Shown here one piece after another: positions 54,254 to 62,208 of a DNA stretch of 64,000 nt. This DNA is from Pseudomonas sp. dw_612 (lineage in GTDB: Bacteria; Pseudomonadota; Gammaproteobacteria; Pseudomonadales; Pseudomonadaceae). Below the pieces are notes generated by a model that was not told where the DNA came from, did not search any database, and was given only the letters and a program-made list of their open reading frames with translations. Made by a program: the position numbers and the translations under genes. The stretch is taken from NCBI RefSeq assembly GCF_018449725.1, contig NZ_JAAVVC010000012.1:1-64000 (forward strand), in the 5' to 3' direction. Position 1 is the first letter of the stretch. Each line of letters opens with the position of its first letter.

Positions 54254-54317
54254 AAAAGATCGCAGCCTTCGGCAGCTCCTACGCGCCTGTGGGCGCTGCC
54301 GAAGGCTGCGATCTTTT
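54254..54317. repeat. REPIN after the PhoD-like gene
   Basis: AAAAGATCGCAGCCTTCGGCAGCTCCTACG faces GGGCGCTGCCGAAGGCTGCGATCTTTT. Stem with flanking A- and T-runs six bases after the stop; may serve as terminator. Confidence 0.8.
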
Positions 54318-54502
54318 CGCTCCAATGCATTACTTTTCGGCCATGCGCTGGAGAAATCCTTCTTCCTGCCGACATATTCTTATAGCACTTGGCCTTCATG
54401 TCTCTTGTCAGTCGGTGCCGCAATGATGCAACCTTGCCGCAGGCAACAGTTAAGAGGGCGAGAGCCCGGCGCGATCAGCATATTCGAAGCGAGTTTCCCT
54501 CC

Positions 54503-57196
54503 ATGAAAAGCCAACCCGATGCCGCCAGCCGTATGGTGGCCGAGGTAGTGACGCAGTTGCCTGTGCCCTCGCGGCTCGGCATGCTGCGTTTCGAACGGCT
54601 GAATGAAGCGAGCTGGGCGCTATTGTTTCTCGATCCCAATTGCGAACGACAGTTCGGCCTGCCGGCGGTGGAACTCTGTGCCCTGGTCGGCTCGCCTTAC
54701 GCCAGCCTGATGGAGCCCGAAGCGCGCTATCAACTGCATGACGCGATCCAACTGCAACTCGCCGCAAGTCCGCATTACCTGATCCGCTACACCCTGCACA
54801 CCGCCGCCGGCACCTTGAGCCTGCTGGAACTGGGCGAAGCCTACAAACAACACAATCGACACCTGCTGCGCGGCTACCTGCTGGTGGTCGACGGCCTGTT
54901 CGACGGTGAACCGCTGCTGCCGGCCCTCGACCTGGAAACCCAGAACTCGCGCCTGCAAATCGCCCTGGAACTCAATCAGCGAGCCCAGCAGGAACAATTG
55001 CAGCACCTGGACCGGGTGCGCGCCCAGCAGGATTTGATTCTGCTGCTGACCCGCCAGCGCTACAGCACCGGCAACTCCCTGCAAGAAGCCGCCGAACTGA
55101 TCACCCGCTGCGCCTGCGATATCTACCAAATCGACTGCGCCAGCCTGTGGAACCTCGAAGGCTCAACCCTGGTGCCGATCTCGGCGTATCACCGCGCCAC
55201 TCAGGAATACCTGATGCCGGAGCCGATCGACGCCAGCAGTTTTCCCGATTACCTGGACGCGTTGCACACCAGCCGCGCCATTGACGCGCACAACGCCATC
55301 CGCGACCCGCGTACCCGGGACATGGCCGAGAGCCTGCGCCCGCGTGACGTCAACGCCATGCTCGACGCGAGTATTCGCGTCGACGGCCAAGTAGTCGGCG
55401 TGTTGTGCCTGGAACAGACCGGGGCGACCCGCGCCTGGCAATCGGACGAAATCGCTTTCGCCGGTGAGCTGGCGGACCAGTTTGCCCAAGTCATCAACAA
55501 CCATAACCGCCGCACCGCCACCAGCGCCCTGCACCTGTTCCAGCGTGCAGTGGAGCAAAGCGCCAACGCCTTTCTGCTGGTCAATTGCGACGGTGTGGTC
55601 GAATACGTCAACCCGAGCTTCACCGCGATCACCCAATACAGCACCGAAGAAGTCCACGGCCAGCGGCTGTCGGAACTGCCGGCGCTGGAAAACCTCAGCG
55701 AACTGCTGTTCGACGCGCCCTCGGCGCTGGCCAAGAGCAACAGTTGGCAGGGCGAATTCAAGAGCCGCCGCAAAAACCTTGAACCCTACTGGGGCCAGTT
55801 GTCGATCTCCAAGGTTTACGGCGACAACCGCGAGCTGACGCATTACATCGGCATTTACGAAGACATCACCCAGACCAAACTCGCGCAACAGCGCATCGAG
55901 CGCCTGGCCTACACCGACAACCTGACCAACCTCGGCAACCGCCCGGCGTTTATCCGCAACCTGGACGAACGCTTTGCCCGGGACACCGATACGCCGATCA
56001 GCCTGTTGCTGGTGGACATCGATAACTTCAAGCGGATCAACGACAGCCTCGGTCACCAGACCGGCGACAAACTGCTGATCAGCCTGGCCCGGCGCCTGCG
56101 CAACAGCCTGAGCCCTAGCGGCAGCCTGGCACGTTTCGCCAGTAACGAATTCGCCGTGCTGCTGGACAACACCGACCTTTCGGCCGGGCAGCAAGTCGCC
56201 AACCAATTGCTGGCGACCCTCGACAAGCCGATGTTCGTCGACAACCAGTTGATCAGCGTCACCGGCTCTGTGGGTCTGGCCTGCGCGCCGCTGCATGGCC
56301 GCGATCCGCAGACGCTGATGCGCAACGCCGGTCTGGCGCTGCACAAGGCCAAGGCCAACGGCAAGCATCAGGTTCAGGTGTTCACCGAAGCGCTTAACGC
56401 TGAAGCCAGCTACAAACTGTTCGTCGAGAACAACCTGCGCCGCGCCCTGACCCAGAACGAACTGGACGTGTTCTACCAGCCCAAGCTGTGCCTGCGCAGC
56501 GGTCGCCTGCTGGGGATGGAAGCGTTGCTGCGCTGGAATCATCCAGAAAAAGGCATGATCCGCCCGGATCAGTTCATCAGCGTCGCCGAAGAAACCGGCC
56601 TGATCATTCCGATCGGCAAATGGATCGCGCGTCAGGCCTGTCGCAAGAGCAAGGAACTGACCGCCGCCGGCTTGGGCAACCTGCAAGTGGCGATCAACCT
56701 GTCGCCCAAGCAGTTTTCCGACCCGGACCTGGTGGCGTCCATCGCCAGCATTCTCAAGGAAGAAGCGCTGCCGTCGAACCTGCTGGAGCTGGAGCTGACC
56801 GAAGGCCTGCTGCTGGAAGCCACCGAAGACACGCACTTGCAGCTCGACCAGCTCAAACGCCTGGGCCTGACCCTGGCCATGGACGACTTCGGCACCGGCT
56901 ACTCGTCGCTGAGTTATTTGAAAAAATTCCCGATCGACATCATCAAGATCGACCGCAGCTTCATCCACGAAATCCCGGATAACCAGGACGACATGGAAAT
57001 CACCTCCGCCGTGATCGCCATGGCCCATAACCTGAAACTCAAGGTCGTGGCGGAAGGCATCGAGACGGCTGAACAGTTGGCGTTTCTGCGCCGCCATCGT
57101 TGCGACGTCGGCCAGGGCTACCTGTTCGACCGCCCTATCCCCGGCTCCGAGCTGATCGAAAAGCTCAAACGCTACCCGCGCGGCCCGATTGCCTGA
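54503..57196 (+). CDS. dipA: Cyclic-di-GMP phosphodiesterase DipA (GAF-PAS-GGDEF-EAL)
   Basis: An 897-residue signalling protein that degrades cyclic di-GMP, promoting biofilm dispersal in P. aeruginosa (PA5017). An N-terminal sensor (1-170), a GAF-like domain (about 185-345) and a PAS domain (about 355-480) precede GGDEF (about 485-650). The GGDEF signature is ASNEF, so no cyclase activity is expected. The EAL domain (about 660-897) is intact: GMEALLRWNHPEKG, NLSPKQFSDPDL, MDDFGTGYSSLSYLKKFPIDIIKID, VVAEGIET. Start chosen at MKSQPDAASR (54503); the frame extends 38 codons. It lies between aceF and msrA, as in P. aeruginosa. Confidence 0.93.
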   Translation: MKSQPDAASRMVAEVVTQLPVPSRLGMLRFERLNEASWALLFLDPNCERQFGLPAVELCALVGSPYASLMEPEARYQLHDAIQLQLAASPHYLIRYTLHTAAGTLSLLELGEAYKQHNRHLLRGYLLVVDGLFDGEPLLPALDLETQNSRLQIALELNQRAQQEQLQHLDRVRAQQDLILLLTRQRYSTGNSLQEAAELITRCACDIYQIDCASLWNLEGSTLVPISAYHRATQEYLMPEPIDASSFPDYLDALHTSRAIDAHNAIRDPRTRDMAESLRPRDVNAMLDASIRVDGQVVGVLCLEQTGATRAWQSDEIAFAGELADQFAQVINNHNRRTATSALHLFQRAVEQSANAFLLVNCDGVVEYVNPSFTAITQYSTEEVHGQRLSELPALENLSELLFDAPSALAKSNSWQGEFKSRRKNLEPYWGQLSISKVYGDNRELTHYIGIYEDITQTKLAQQRIERLAYTDNLTNLGNRPAFIRNLDERFARDTDTPISLLLVDIDNFKRINDSLGHQTGDKLLISLARRLRNSLSPSGSLARFASNEFAVLLDNTDLSAGQQVANQLLATLDKPMFVDNQLISVTGSVGLACAPLHGRDPQTLMRNAGLALHKAKANGKHQVQVFTEALNAEASYKLFVENNLRRALTQNELDVFYQPKLCLRSGRLLGMEALLRWNHPEKGMIRPDQFISVAEETGLIIPIGKWIARQACRKSKELTAAGLGNLQVAINLSPKQFSDPDLVASIASILKEEALPSNLLELELTEGLLLEATEDTHLQLDQLKRLGLTLAMDDFGTGYSSLSYLKKFPIDIIKIDRSFIHEIPDNQDDMEITSAVIAMAHNLKLKVVAEGIETAEQLAFLRRHRCDVGQGYLFDRPIPGSELIEKLKRYPRGPIA

Positions 57197-57225
57197 CAGC
57201 ACTTTTCAGTTAATCCACAAAACCC

Positions 57226-57315
57226 TGTGGGAGCGGGCTTGCTCGCGAATAGGCCGTCACATCCAACATCAATGTCGAATGACACACCGCCTTCGCGAGC
57301 AAGCCCGCTCCCACA
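57226..57315. repeat. REPIN between dipA and msrA
   Basis: TGTGGGAGCGGGCTTGCTCGCGAATAGG faces CCGCCTTCGCGAGCAAGCCCGCTCCCACA across a spacer containing CATCAATGTCGAATGA. Same family as 19990 and 44465. Confidence 0.85.
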
Positions 57316-57394
57316 TGGGTAGTGCGTAACTGGCCGGCATTGGGCAAACTGCGTGTCTGACAATTTACATTCAACCTGACTGAGGGGACTGATG

Positions 57395-58042
57395 ATGGTC
57401 TTGCGCTCGGAAATTCTGGTGAACAAAAACGTGCTCCCAACTAAAGAACAAGCCCTGCCCGGCCGTGAAACGCCGATGAACCTGCCGGAAAAACACTTCG
57501 TCCACGACGCGCCGCTGCTGGGCCCGTTCGCCATGGACGTGGATTTCGCGATCTTCGGCCTGGGCTGCTTCTGGGGTGCGGAACGCAAGTTCTGGCAGCG
57601 CGAAGGCGTGGTCAGCACGGTAGTGGGTTACGCTGGCGGCTTTACGCCGAACCCGACGTACGAAGAAGTCTGCTCCGGCCTGACGGGCCACAGCGAAGTG
57701 GTACTGGTGGTCTACGAACCAGCCAAAGTCAGCTACGACGAGCTGCTGAAGATGTTCTGGGAACTGCACAACCCAACCCAGGGCATGCGCCAGGGCAACG
57801 ACATCGGCACCCAATACCGCTCGGTGATCTACGCCACCAACCCGACTCAACTGGCTGCCGCCAAACACAGCGAGCAAGTGTTCCAGGCCGAGTTGACCAA
57901 GGCTGGCAAAGGCACCATCACCACCGAAATCGACGAAGCCCCAACGGTTTACTTCGCCGAGGCCTATCACCAGCAATACCTGGCGAAAAACCCTGAAGGG
58001 TATTGCGGGATTGGCGGTACGGGCGTGGTTTGCCCGATCTGA
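57395..58042 (+). CDS. msrA: Peptide-methionine (S)-S-oxide reductase
   Basis: A 215-residue repair enzyme reducing methionine-S-sulfoxide in damaged proteins. The active-site motif is FGLGCFWGAERKFWQREGV, with GCFWG holding the catalytic Cys near residue 54. VGYAGGFTPNPTYEEVCSGLTGHSEVV and a C-terminal YCGIGGTGVVC with a resolving cysteine complete the family pattern. Two ATGs in a row (57392, 57395) both fit GAGG upstream; the second gives the 215-residue length known for Pseudomonas MsrA. Convergent with rlmJ across an inverted repeat. Confidence 0.95.
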   Translation: MVLRSEILVNKNVLPTKEQALPGRETPMNLPEKHFVHDAPLLGPFAMDVDFAIFGLGCFWGAERKFWQREGVVSTVVGYAGGFTPNPTYEEVCSGLTGHSEVVLVVYEPAKVSYDELLKMFWELHNPTQGMRQGNDIGTQYRSVIYATNPTQLAAAKHSEQVFQAELTKAGKGTITTEIDEAPTVYFAEAYHQQYLAKNPEGYCGIGGTGVVCPI

Positions 58043-58053
58043 TGCCATAAAGC

Positions 58054-58145
58054 AAAAGATCGCAGCCTCGTTTCACTCGACAGCTCCTACAGGTTTACGT
58101 ATCCCCTTGTAGGAGCTGTCGAGTGAAACGAGGCTGCGATCTTTT
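58054..58145. repeat. Long inverted repeat between convergent msrA and rlmJ
   Basis: AAAAGATCGCAGCCTCGTTTCACTCGACAGCTCCTACA is answered by its inverse TGTAGGAGCTGTCGAGTGAAACGAGGCTGCGATCTTTT across 15 bases. It is a diverged REPIN of the GTAGGAGCTG type with an extra CGTTTCACTCGA block in each arm. Position and T-runs suggest a two-way terminator. Confidence 0.85.
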
Positions 58146-58166
58146 GATCTTGCCTATCGATTGACC

Positions 58167-59003
58167 TTATTCGGCAATCAACCAATCCATCTGCCACCCA
58201 CCCTGGGTCTGCCCAAGCTTCTTGGACAACCACGGCAGCAACTCACGCAATTCCTCTTCCAGCCCCCACGGCGGATTCGCAATCGCCAACCCCGAGCCGT
58301 TCAGGCTGTTCGGCGTATCCAGCGGATGCACCAACAACTCCACGCGCAACAACTTCGGCGCGCCAGAGCCGGCCAGATCCTGATAAAAACGACGCAGCAT
58401 TCGCTGGTCCTTCACCGGATACCAGATCGCCGCCACCGTCTGACGCATCCGGCCAATGGCCTCTTTCAGCGACGCCGCGCAGCGCTGCATCTCATCGAGC
58501 TGCTCGAACGGCGGATCAATCAACATCACCGCGCGCTTCTCCTGCACCGGCAACATCGCCCGCGGCACATGCCAGCCCTCGCCCAGATGAACCTTCACCC
58601 GACGATCACCGGCCATGTTGTCCTTGAGCAGCAAGCCGTCCTCGGGATGCTTTTCGTTGAGCATCACCCGATCCTGCGGCCGCGTCAGACGCCGCGCCAA
58701 CTCCGGCGACCCCGGGTAATAGCGCAACTGGCCATCCGGGTTCATGTCGTGCAACACCTTCATGTAATCGGCGGTCAACGCCGGCAAATCCGGCTGATCC
58801 CACAACCGCGCGATCCCTTCCAGGTACTCACCGGTACGGCTCGCCTGATCACCCTGCAGGTCATACAGACCAATACCGGCGTGAGTGTCGAGATAGGCAA
58901 ACGGCTGCTCCTTGCGCGACATCAGGGCGATGAGGCGGGTCAAAGTCAGGTGTTTGAACACATCGGCGTGATTGCCGGCATGGAAGGCGTGACGATAATT
59001 CAT
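58167..59003 (-). CDS. rlmJ: 23S rRNA (adenine(2030)-N6)-methyltransferase
   Basis: A 278-residue methyltransferase that modifies A2030 of 23S rRNA. MNYRHAFHAGNHADVFKHLTL is the RlmJ start; YLDTHAGIGLYDL is the SAM-binding motif I region, and VMLIDPPFEQLDEMQR holds the DPPF catalytic motif of N6-adenine methyltransferases. ATG at 59003; the upstream 376 bp contain a REP half-element and the MITE-like element at 59161. Confidence 0.95.
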   Translation of the reverse strand: MNYRHAFHAGNHADVFKHLTLTRLIALMSRKEQPFAYLDTHAGIGLYDLQGDQASRTGEYLEGIARLWDQPDLPALTADYMKVLHDMNPDGQLRYYPGSPELARRLTRPQDRVMLNEKHPEDGLLLKDNMAGDRRVKVHLGEGWHVPRAMLPVQEKRAVMLIDPPFEQLDEMQRCAASLKEAIGRMRQTVAAIWYPVKDQRMLRRFYQDLAGSGAPKLLRVELLVHPLDTPNSLNGSGLAIANPPWGLEEELRELLPWLSKKLGQTQGGWQMDWLIAE

Positions 59004-59098
59004 GATTGCTCCTGCGAAGGCCGGGAAGTTTACCTTGTACGGGGCTGGACGTCAGGGGTTGGTGGCTGAGCGGCTATGTCAGGCAACCACACGCCCCC

Positions 59099-59127
59099 GT
59101 AGGAGCTGCCGAAGGCTGCGATCTTTT
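59099..59127. repeat. REP half-element
   Basis: GTAGGAGCTGCCGAAGGCTGCGATCTTTT without an inverted partner nearby. Confidence 0.75.
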
Positions 59128-59160
59128 GATCTTGCTTGGCATTTGCGGCAACTGAACCAT

Positions 59161-59363
59161 CCACCCCTCTCCCTAACCCTCTCCCCAAAGGGGCGAGGGG
59201 ACTGACCGAGTTGTATGGGTGATCTACGGCGACCTGCGACTGCGCGGCGCTCTTGGCTTGGCCAAGCCTGAGTTCACCTTGATCGTTCAGGTCGACGGCA
59301 GCCGGAAGATCACCACAATCAGTCCCCTCGCCCCTTTGGGGAGAGGGTTAGGGTGAGGGGTGG
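59161..59363. mobile_element. MITE-like element with 45-bp terminal inverted repeats
   Basis: The left end (59161-59205, CCACCCCTCTCCCTAACCCT...GGGGCGAGGGGACTGA) is the inverse of the right end (59319-59363) with one mismatch over 45 bp. The roughly 113-bp centre has a weak dyad (CTTGGCTTGGCCAAGCC) and no reading frame. Similar arms occur in the tandem repeat at 1-224. It is too short for a transposase; mobilisation in trans is inferred. No clear target-site duplication was identified by eye. Confidence 0.6.
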
Positions 59364-59379
59364 ATATAAAGCCCTCCTC

Positions 59380-59703
59380 CTATTCCGGCGACCGAGCCCG
59401 CAACCGCCGCCCAATCACATCCAACACATCACACCCATCGCGCAACGGAATGGCGCAGAGCAAGGCAAAGTCACTGAGGATGAAAGATTCACATTCGATT
59501 GAGCCGCGCATGGACAGGTTTTCCAGCACCTGAGTAACGGCACGGATTCGGTAGTTGGCAGCGTCATACAAAACATCGAGCGGGGCGTGGGTGTCGACGA
59601 ATAAGGTGGGCATTTCGCAGCAGTTGCTGGTGAGTGCCATGTAGCGGTTATCGGGGTGGGGGATTGGTTTTTCGTAGGGTGGATCTGGCGTAAGCGTCTT
59701 CAT
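59380..59703 (-). CDS. Small DUF3077-family protein
   Basis: A 107-residue protein. After a proline-rich start (MKTLTPDPPYEKPIPHPDN), FVDTHAPLDVLYDAANYRIRAVTQVLENLS looks like an amphipathic helix-hairpin, typical of DUF3077. The last part contains SDFALLCAIPLRDGCDVLDVIGRRL. Function unknown. Start at 59703 has TTAGGA ten bases upstream; the frame continues 13 codons. It shares with the DUF6124 gene at 7734 a Pro-rich opening and the upstream structured element. It lies at the border of the RHS accessory region. Confidence 0.7.
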   Translation of the reverse strand: MKTLTPDPPYEKPIPHPDNRYMALTSNCCEMPTLFVDTHAPLDVLYDAANYRIRAVTQVLENLSMRGSIECESFILSDFALLCAIPLRDGCDVLDVIGRRLRARSPE

Positions 59704-59758
59704 CAATTTGAGTCCTAACGTATGGATTGAAGCCGCCAACAATCACTTCCACGCAAAT

Positions 59759-59840
59759 AGGTGGCGGCTGTACGCAGGTGTGGAAGACCGGGACGTTAGG
59801 CACCCGGCGCACTCGAAAGCGCCCCGCGCACAGCCACCAT
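59759..59840 (-). ncRNA. Candidate structured leader RNA, copy B (upstream of the DUF3077 gene)
   Basis: On the minus strand GGTGGCTGTGCGCGGG (59838-59823) pairs with CCTGCGTACAGCCGCCACC (59778-59760). Inside are hairpin GGCGC-TTTCGAGT-GCGCC (59823-59806) and hairpin CCGGG...CCCGG following it. Copy A has ATACC/GGTAT and CCGA/TCGG at these positions. A further hairpin TGTCACTG-CAAATT-CAGTGACA lies upstream at 59913-59934. The frame that reads TCVQ-x-PP differs from that of copy A relative to the preceding ATG, arguing against a coding role. Confidence 0.5.
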
Positions 59841-60036
59841 AAAACACAGACGATAAAAAACGCCGAACTGGTGACGCTAGACGCGCCTAACGATAGAAGG
59901 GCTTCCACGCCCTGTCACTGAATTTGCAGTGACAGACAAGAGACTATCGATGAGACGGCCACAGCACTAGTTCACGGAAGCCGCTACAACTTGAAGGAAA
60001 CTTCCGACGACCCTGTCCGGAAATTTCGCTCCTCAA

Positions 60037-60414
60037 TCAGAACGCGACATCGATTCTGTCCACCCTGACCTTGACGAATTGCTCATTAAGCGCTGGATAG
60101 CCGTAATGGATGTCAAGATCCGTAAAATCGACGAAGGATCGGAAAACACTGCCATCCAAATAACCATATAGAAAGCATGAAAAGCCGTCGTCAATCACTT
60201 CAATCAGTGAGCCTGCTCGTTTCTCTGCAACCGCAATAAAGTTATTATCGGAAAAGACTATCTCGAACTCAACTTTATAGGACTCCCCAACCTCGATTTT
60301 TTCAGGGCAGTAGCTCGCAAAGCACGCAACTTCCACACCGCTTACAAGCAATATAACTTCCTCCTCAACGAAAGGACCTACTGCCAGAACAATCACAGCA
60401 TATTTATTTGTCAC
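60037..60414 (-). CDS. Orphan small protein of the RHS region (possible immunity protein)
   Basis: A 125-residue acidic, beta-rich protein of unknown family (VIVLAVGPFVEEEVILLVSGVEVACFASYCPEK; YKVEFEIVFSDNNFIAVAEK). No signal peptide or membrane helix. GTG start at 60414 with AGAGGGG upstream. It is the last gene in a row of small minus-strand genes downstream of the RHS gene, more AT-rich than the core genome. Orphan immunity genes are common in such rows; the role is inferred from place only. Confidence 0.5.
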   Translation of the reverse strand: MTNKYAVIVLAVGPFVEEEVILLVSGVEVACFASYCPEKIEVGESYKVEFEIVFSDNNFIAVAEKRAGSLIEVIDDGFSCFLYGYLDGSVFRSFVDFTDLDIHYGYPALNEQFVKVRVDRIDVAF

Positions 60415-60479
60415 TCGCCCCTCTAAGAAACGTATAAGAACAGGACAGATTATTTATGCTCAAGGCGAGACAGCAGTAA

Positions 60480-60896
60480 TTACCAGCTTGTAACATCCTC
60501 TTGACTGGCTTTATACAGATCGTCATGCCACGCTTCGGACAGCTTGATATGTACATCTTCAAAAAAAGCCTTTGGATCTTTCATTTCACTCCATCCAACA
60601 GGAAGCAAAGAATGAGCCTTCGGATCATGATCGAAAATTTCAGAGAAAACACTCGCGCCACCATCTAGAGCCTCACACAGCACATAAAATAAGACGAACT
60701 TATGCCGATAACTCAGCCTAGCGAAACGTTTGACAATAAATCGAGATATTAAAAATTCTCTATCCAAAGAGCAGTCAGGATCGTATGCCGACAATTCAAC
60801 ACCAAGGCTCTCCTCGCGATCATAAATATCAAACCCGCCAAGAAAGTGCCCTAGACTTGGATTATATGGAACATCAAGAAATGGATGCATCAGCAT
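60480..60896 (-). CDS. Hypothetical protein, possible orphan immunity protein
   Basis: A 138-residue acidic protein without a recognised domain. LGHFLGGFDIYDREESLGVELSAYD is beta-like, and FIVKRFARLSYRHKFVLFYVLCEALDGG helical. It starts by one-base overlap (TAATG) with the stop codon of the gene upstream, so the two are translated together, a pattern typical of toxin/immunity or two-gene defence cassettes. No matching motif lets me assign a target. Confidence 0.5.
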   Translation of the reverse strand: MLMHPFLDVPYNPSLGHFLGGFDIYDREESLGVELSAYDPDCSLDREFLISRFIVKRFARLSYRHKFVLFYVLCEALDGGASVFSEIFDHDPKAHSLLPVGWSEMKDPKAFFEDVHIKLSEAWHDDLYKASQEDVTSW

Positions 60897-61312
60897 TAAA
60901 TTTTCTCTATCGGATAAAGCGTTATAGGCTGCAACGTCTCAAAGTCGAATTTCATCTCAAAGGCATTCATCTGAGGAATGAAACGGGGATTTTGTGGATC
61001 TAAAGGATTGGGCTCATATCCCTGACCTATATTTTCAGCCTCCATTCTTACGACCAAATTTCCTTTACTATCCTCCCCAGTAAAACGAGACATTTTTCTA
61101 GTCTCCCGTGTCATCGCTTCATTATAAGAATTCAACTGCGCTCTATAGCTTAGAAACTTAGAGCTTGGAACGGCTCGCCATCTCTTACTTTCGCCATCAG
61201 ATTCGCAGCTAGTTGTTTGTTGCTGAACAGCAGAACCCGAGCTTTCTGTCCGACTCCTATACGCAGCTCGCACTACAGCAATCCATTTTTTTATAGCGAT
61301 TAATAACGTCAT
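60896..61312 (-). CDS. Hypothetical protein with an N-terminal hydrophobic segment
   Basis: A 138-residue protein from the ATG at 61312 (MTLLIAIKKWIAVVRAAYRS), a possible short membrane anchor. A Ser/Gln-rich stretch follows, then SKFLSYRAQLNSYNEAMTRETRKMSRFTGED and EPNPLDPQNPRFIPQMNAFEMKFDFETLQPITLYP. A TTG ten codons earlier (61342) is also possible; neither has a good ribosome site. Coupled to the gene at 60480. It may be the remnant C-terminal part of a displaced toxin cassette or an independent small gene; undecided. Confidence 0.4.
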   Translation of the reverse strand: MTLLIAIKKWIAVVRAAYRSRTESSGSAVQQQTTSCESDGESKRWRAVPSSKFLSYRAQLNSYNEAMTRETRKMSRFTGEDSKGNLVVRMEAENIGQGYEPNPLDPQNPRFIPQMNAFEMKFDFETLQPITLYPIEKI

Positions 61313-61362
61313 TCTTAAAAAACCGATAATAACGAAACACAATAAAATACTAAAAAATCAAA

Positions 61363-61394
61363 GCAAAAAGGTGGCAGATTTATTTGTCGCTATT
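61363..61394. repeat. Direct repeat, copy 2 (RHS cassette border)
   Basis: GCAAAAAGGTGGCAGATTTATTTGTCGCTATT matches GCAAAAGGCGACAGATTTATTTGTTGCTATT at 61833-61864 with four substitutions and one extra A. Each copy straddles the stop codon of an immunity-type reading frame. Confidence 0.7.
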
Positions 61395-61445
61395 AACAGT
61401 GCAAACAACATCTTCGAAACCGCTAGCAAAAATAAATTCGCCCCC
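61380..61445 (-). pseudogene. 3' remnant of an immunity-like gene
   Basis: About 22 codons read GGEFIFASGFEDVVCTVNSDK and a stop, preceded in frame by a stop codon and with no start. The final N-S-x-K-stop and the following 20 bases match the end of the immunity gene at 61849 (GNSNK and stop). It looks like the tail left when an older cassette was replaced. Confidence 0.4.
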
Positions 61446-61496
61446 CTATGTTGATTACCTTCATGACAACTGAGAAACGGGATGGATCTATTACTC

Positions 61497-61820
61497 TCAC
61501 ACCTCCAGCTTTTTTTCAGCGGCATACCCACTAGCTACTATCGTCAAAACAACATTCCACTCACGAGCACAAACGAAGCAATAGTTAAATCCGACTTCCG
61601 ACGGGTCGATCAAGGCAAGCTCCTGCGACAAAGGAGTTACATCTTTCACAAACATCTCTGATATCTCCACCCCCACTGCCCCAACAGACTTAAAACCTAG
61701 AACATTTTCGAAGGTGATTATCCAACGCTCTTCCTGCCAATCCAGAAACTCTATAAAAATTCGCTCCCGCTCACACGTTATTTTTTCAATGGTGCCGTCT
61801 GAAACTGGAAATTCTGTCAT
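61497..61820 (-). CDS. Small orphan protein between direct repeats (possible immunity protein)
   Basis: A 107-residue acidic beta-rich protein: IEKITCERERIFIEFLDWQEERWIITFENVLGFKS, then GFNYCFVCAREWNVVLTIVASGYAAEKK. No known motif. It begins 12 bp after direct-repeat copy 1 and ends 102 bp before copy 2, so it lies on a 470-bp unit bounded by the repeats. This arrangement suggests a former immunity gene carried with, or stranded by, replacement of the RHS toxin tip. Confidence 0.5.
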   Translation of the reverse strand: MTEFPVSDGTIEKITCERERIFIEFLDWQEERWIITFENVLGFKSVGAVGVEISEMFVKDVTPLSQELALIDPSEVGFNYCFVCAREWNVVLTIVASGYAAEKKLEV

Positions 61821-61832
61821 TTTAAGTACTGA

Positions 61833-61864
61833 GCAAAAGGCGACAGATTTATTTGTTGCTATTT
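61833..61864. repeat. Direct repeat, copy 1 (RHS cassette border)
   Basis: GCAAAAGGCGACAGATTTATTTGTTGCTATT covers the last codons and stop of the immunity gene at 61849 and 15 bases beyond it. Its partner is at 61363-61394. Confidence 0.7.
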
Positions 61865-62208
61865 CCTTGGCTTTGATACCGATTCAAACAATTAATGAGA
61901 ACCGTCATGAACTGCCTTTGATCTTTAACATCATCATCAAAATACGTGTCCATTTTTGAAAATACCTCATCAAAACTATTTTCCATTTCTAAAAAATAAG
62001 ACAAGGTTTCGATTAATAAAATACGCTCTTGCTCACTATAGATAAAAAACTCCGGGCGTAGCAACGCGTCGAAAAGTTCGGCGAGTTCTTTGTCATCATT
62101 TACATTCTTCGAAACGATAATCTTTTCCCGTCCCAAATCGTGCGTATTTTCAATATCAAAAACAAAAAGCAAACCTCGTATACTCCACAGCGTGTAGGGC
62201 CTATTCAT
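61849..62208 (-). CDS. Probable immunity protein for the RHS toxin
   Basis: A 119-residue acidic, mostly helical protein (DKELAELFDALLRPEFFIYSEQERILLIETLSYFLEMENSFDEVFSKMDTYFDDD). No named family recognised. Its ATG shares a base with the RHS stop codon (TGATG), so it is translated in step with the toxin, as expected for a cognate immunity protein. The strong acidity fits binding of a basic nuclease-like toxin domain. Its 3' end is duplicated as a remnant at 61380. Confidence 0.65.
   Translation of the reverse strand: MNRPYTLWSIRGLLFVFDIENTHDLGREKIIVSKNVNDDKELAELFDALLRPEFFIYSEQERILLIETLSYFLEMENSFDEVFSKMDTYFDDDVKDQRQFMTVLINCLNRYQSQGNSNK

Noticed and set aside
59648..59908. 86-codon frame upstream of the DUF3077 gene
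   Set aside because: It crosses the structured leader, overlaps the real gene start in another frame and ends in low-complexity sequence.
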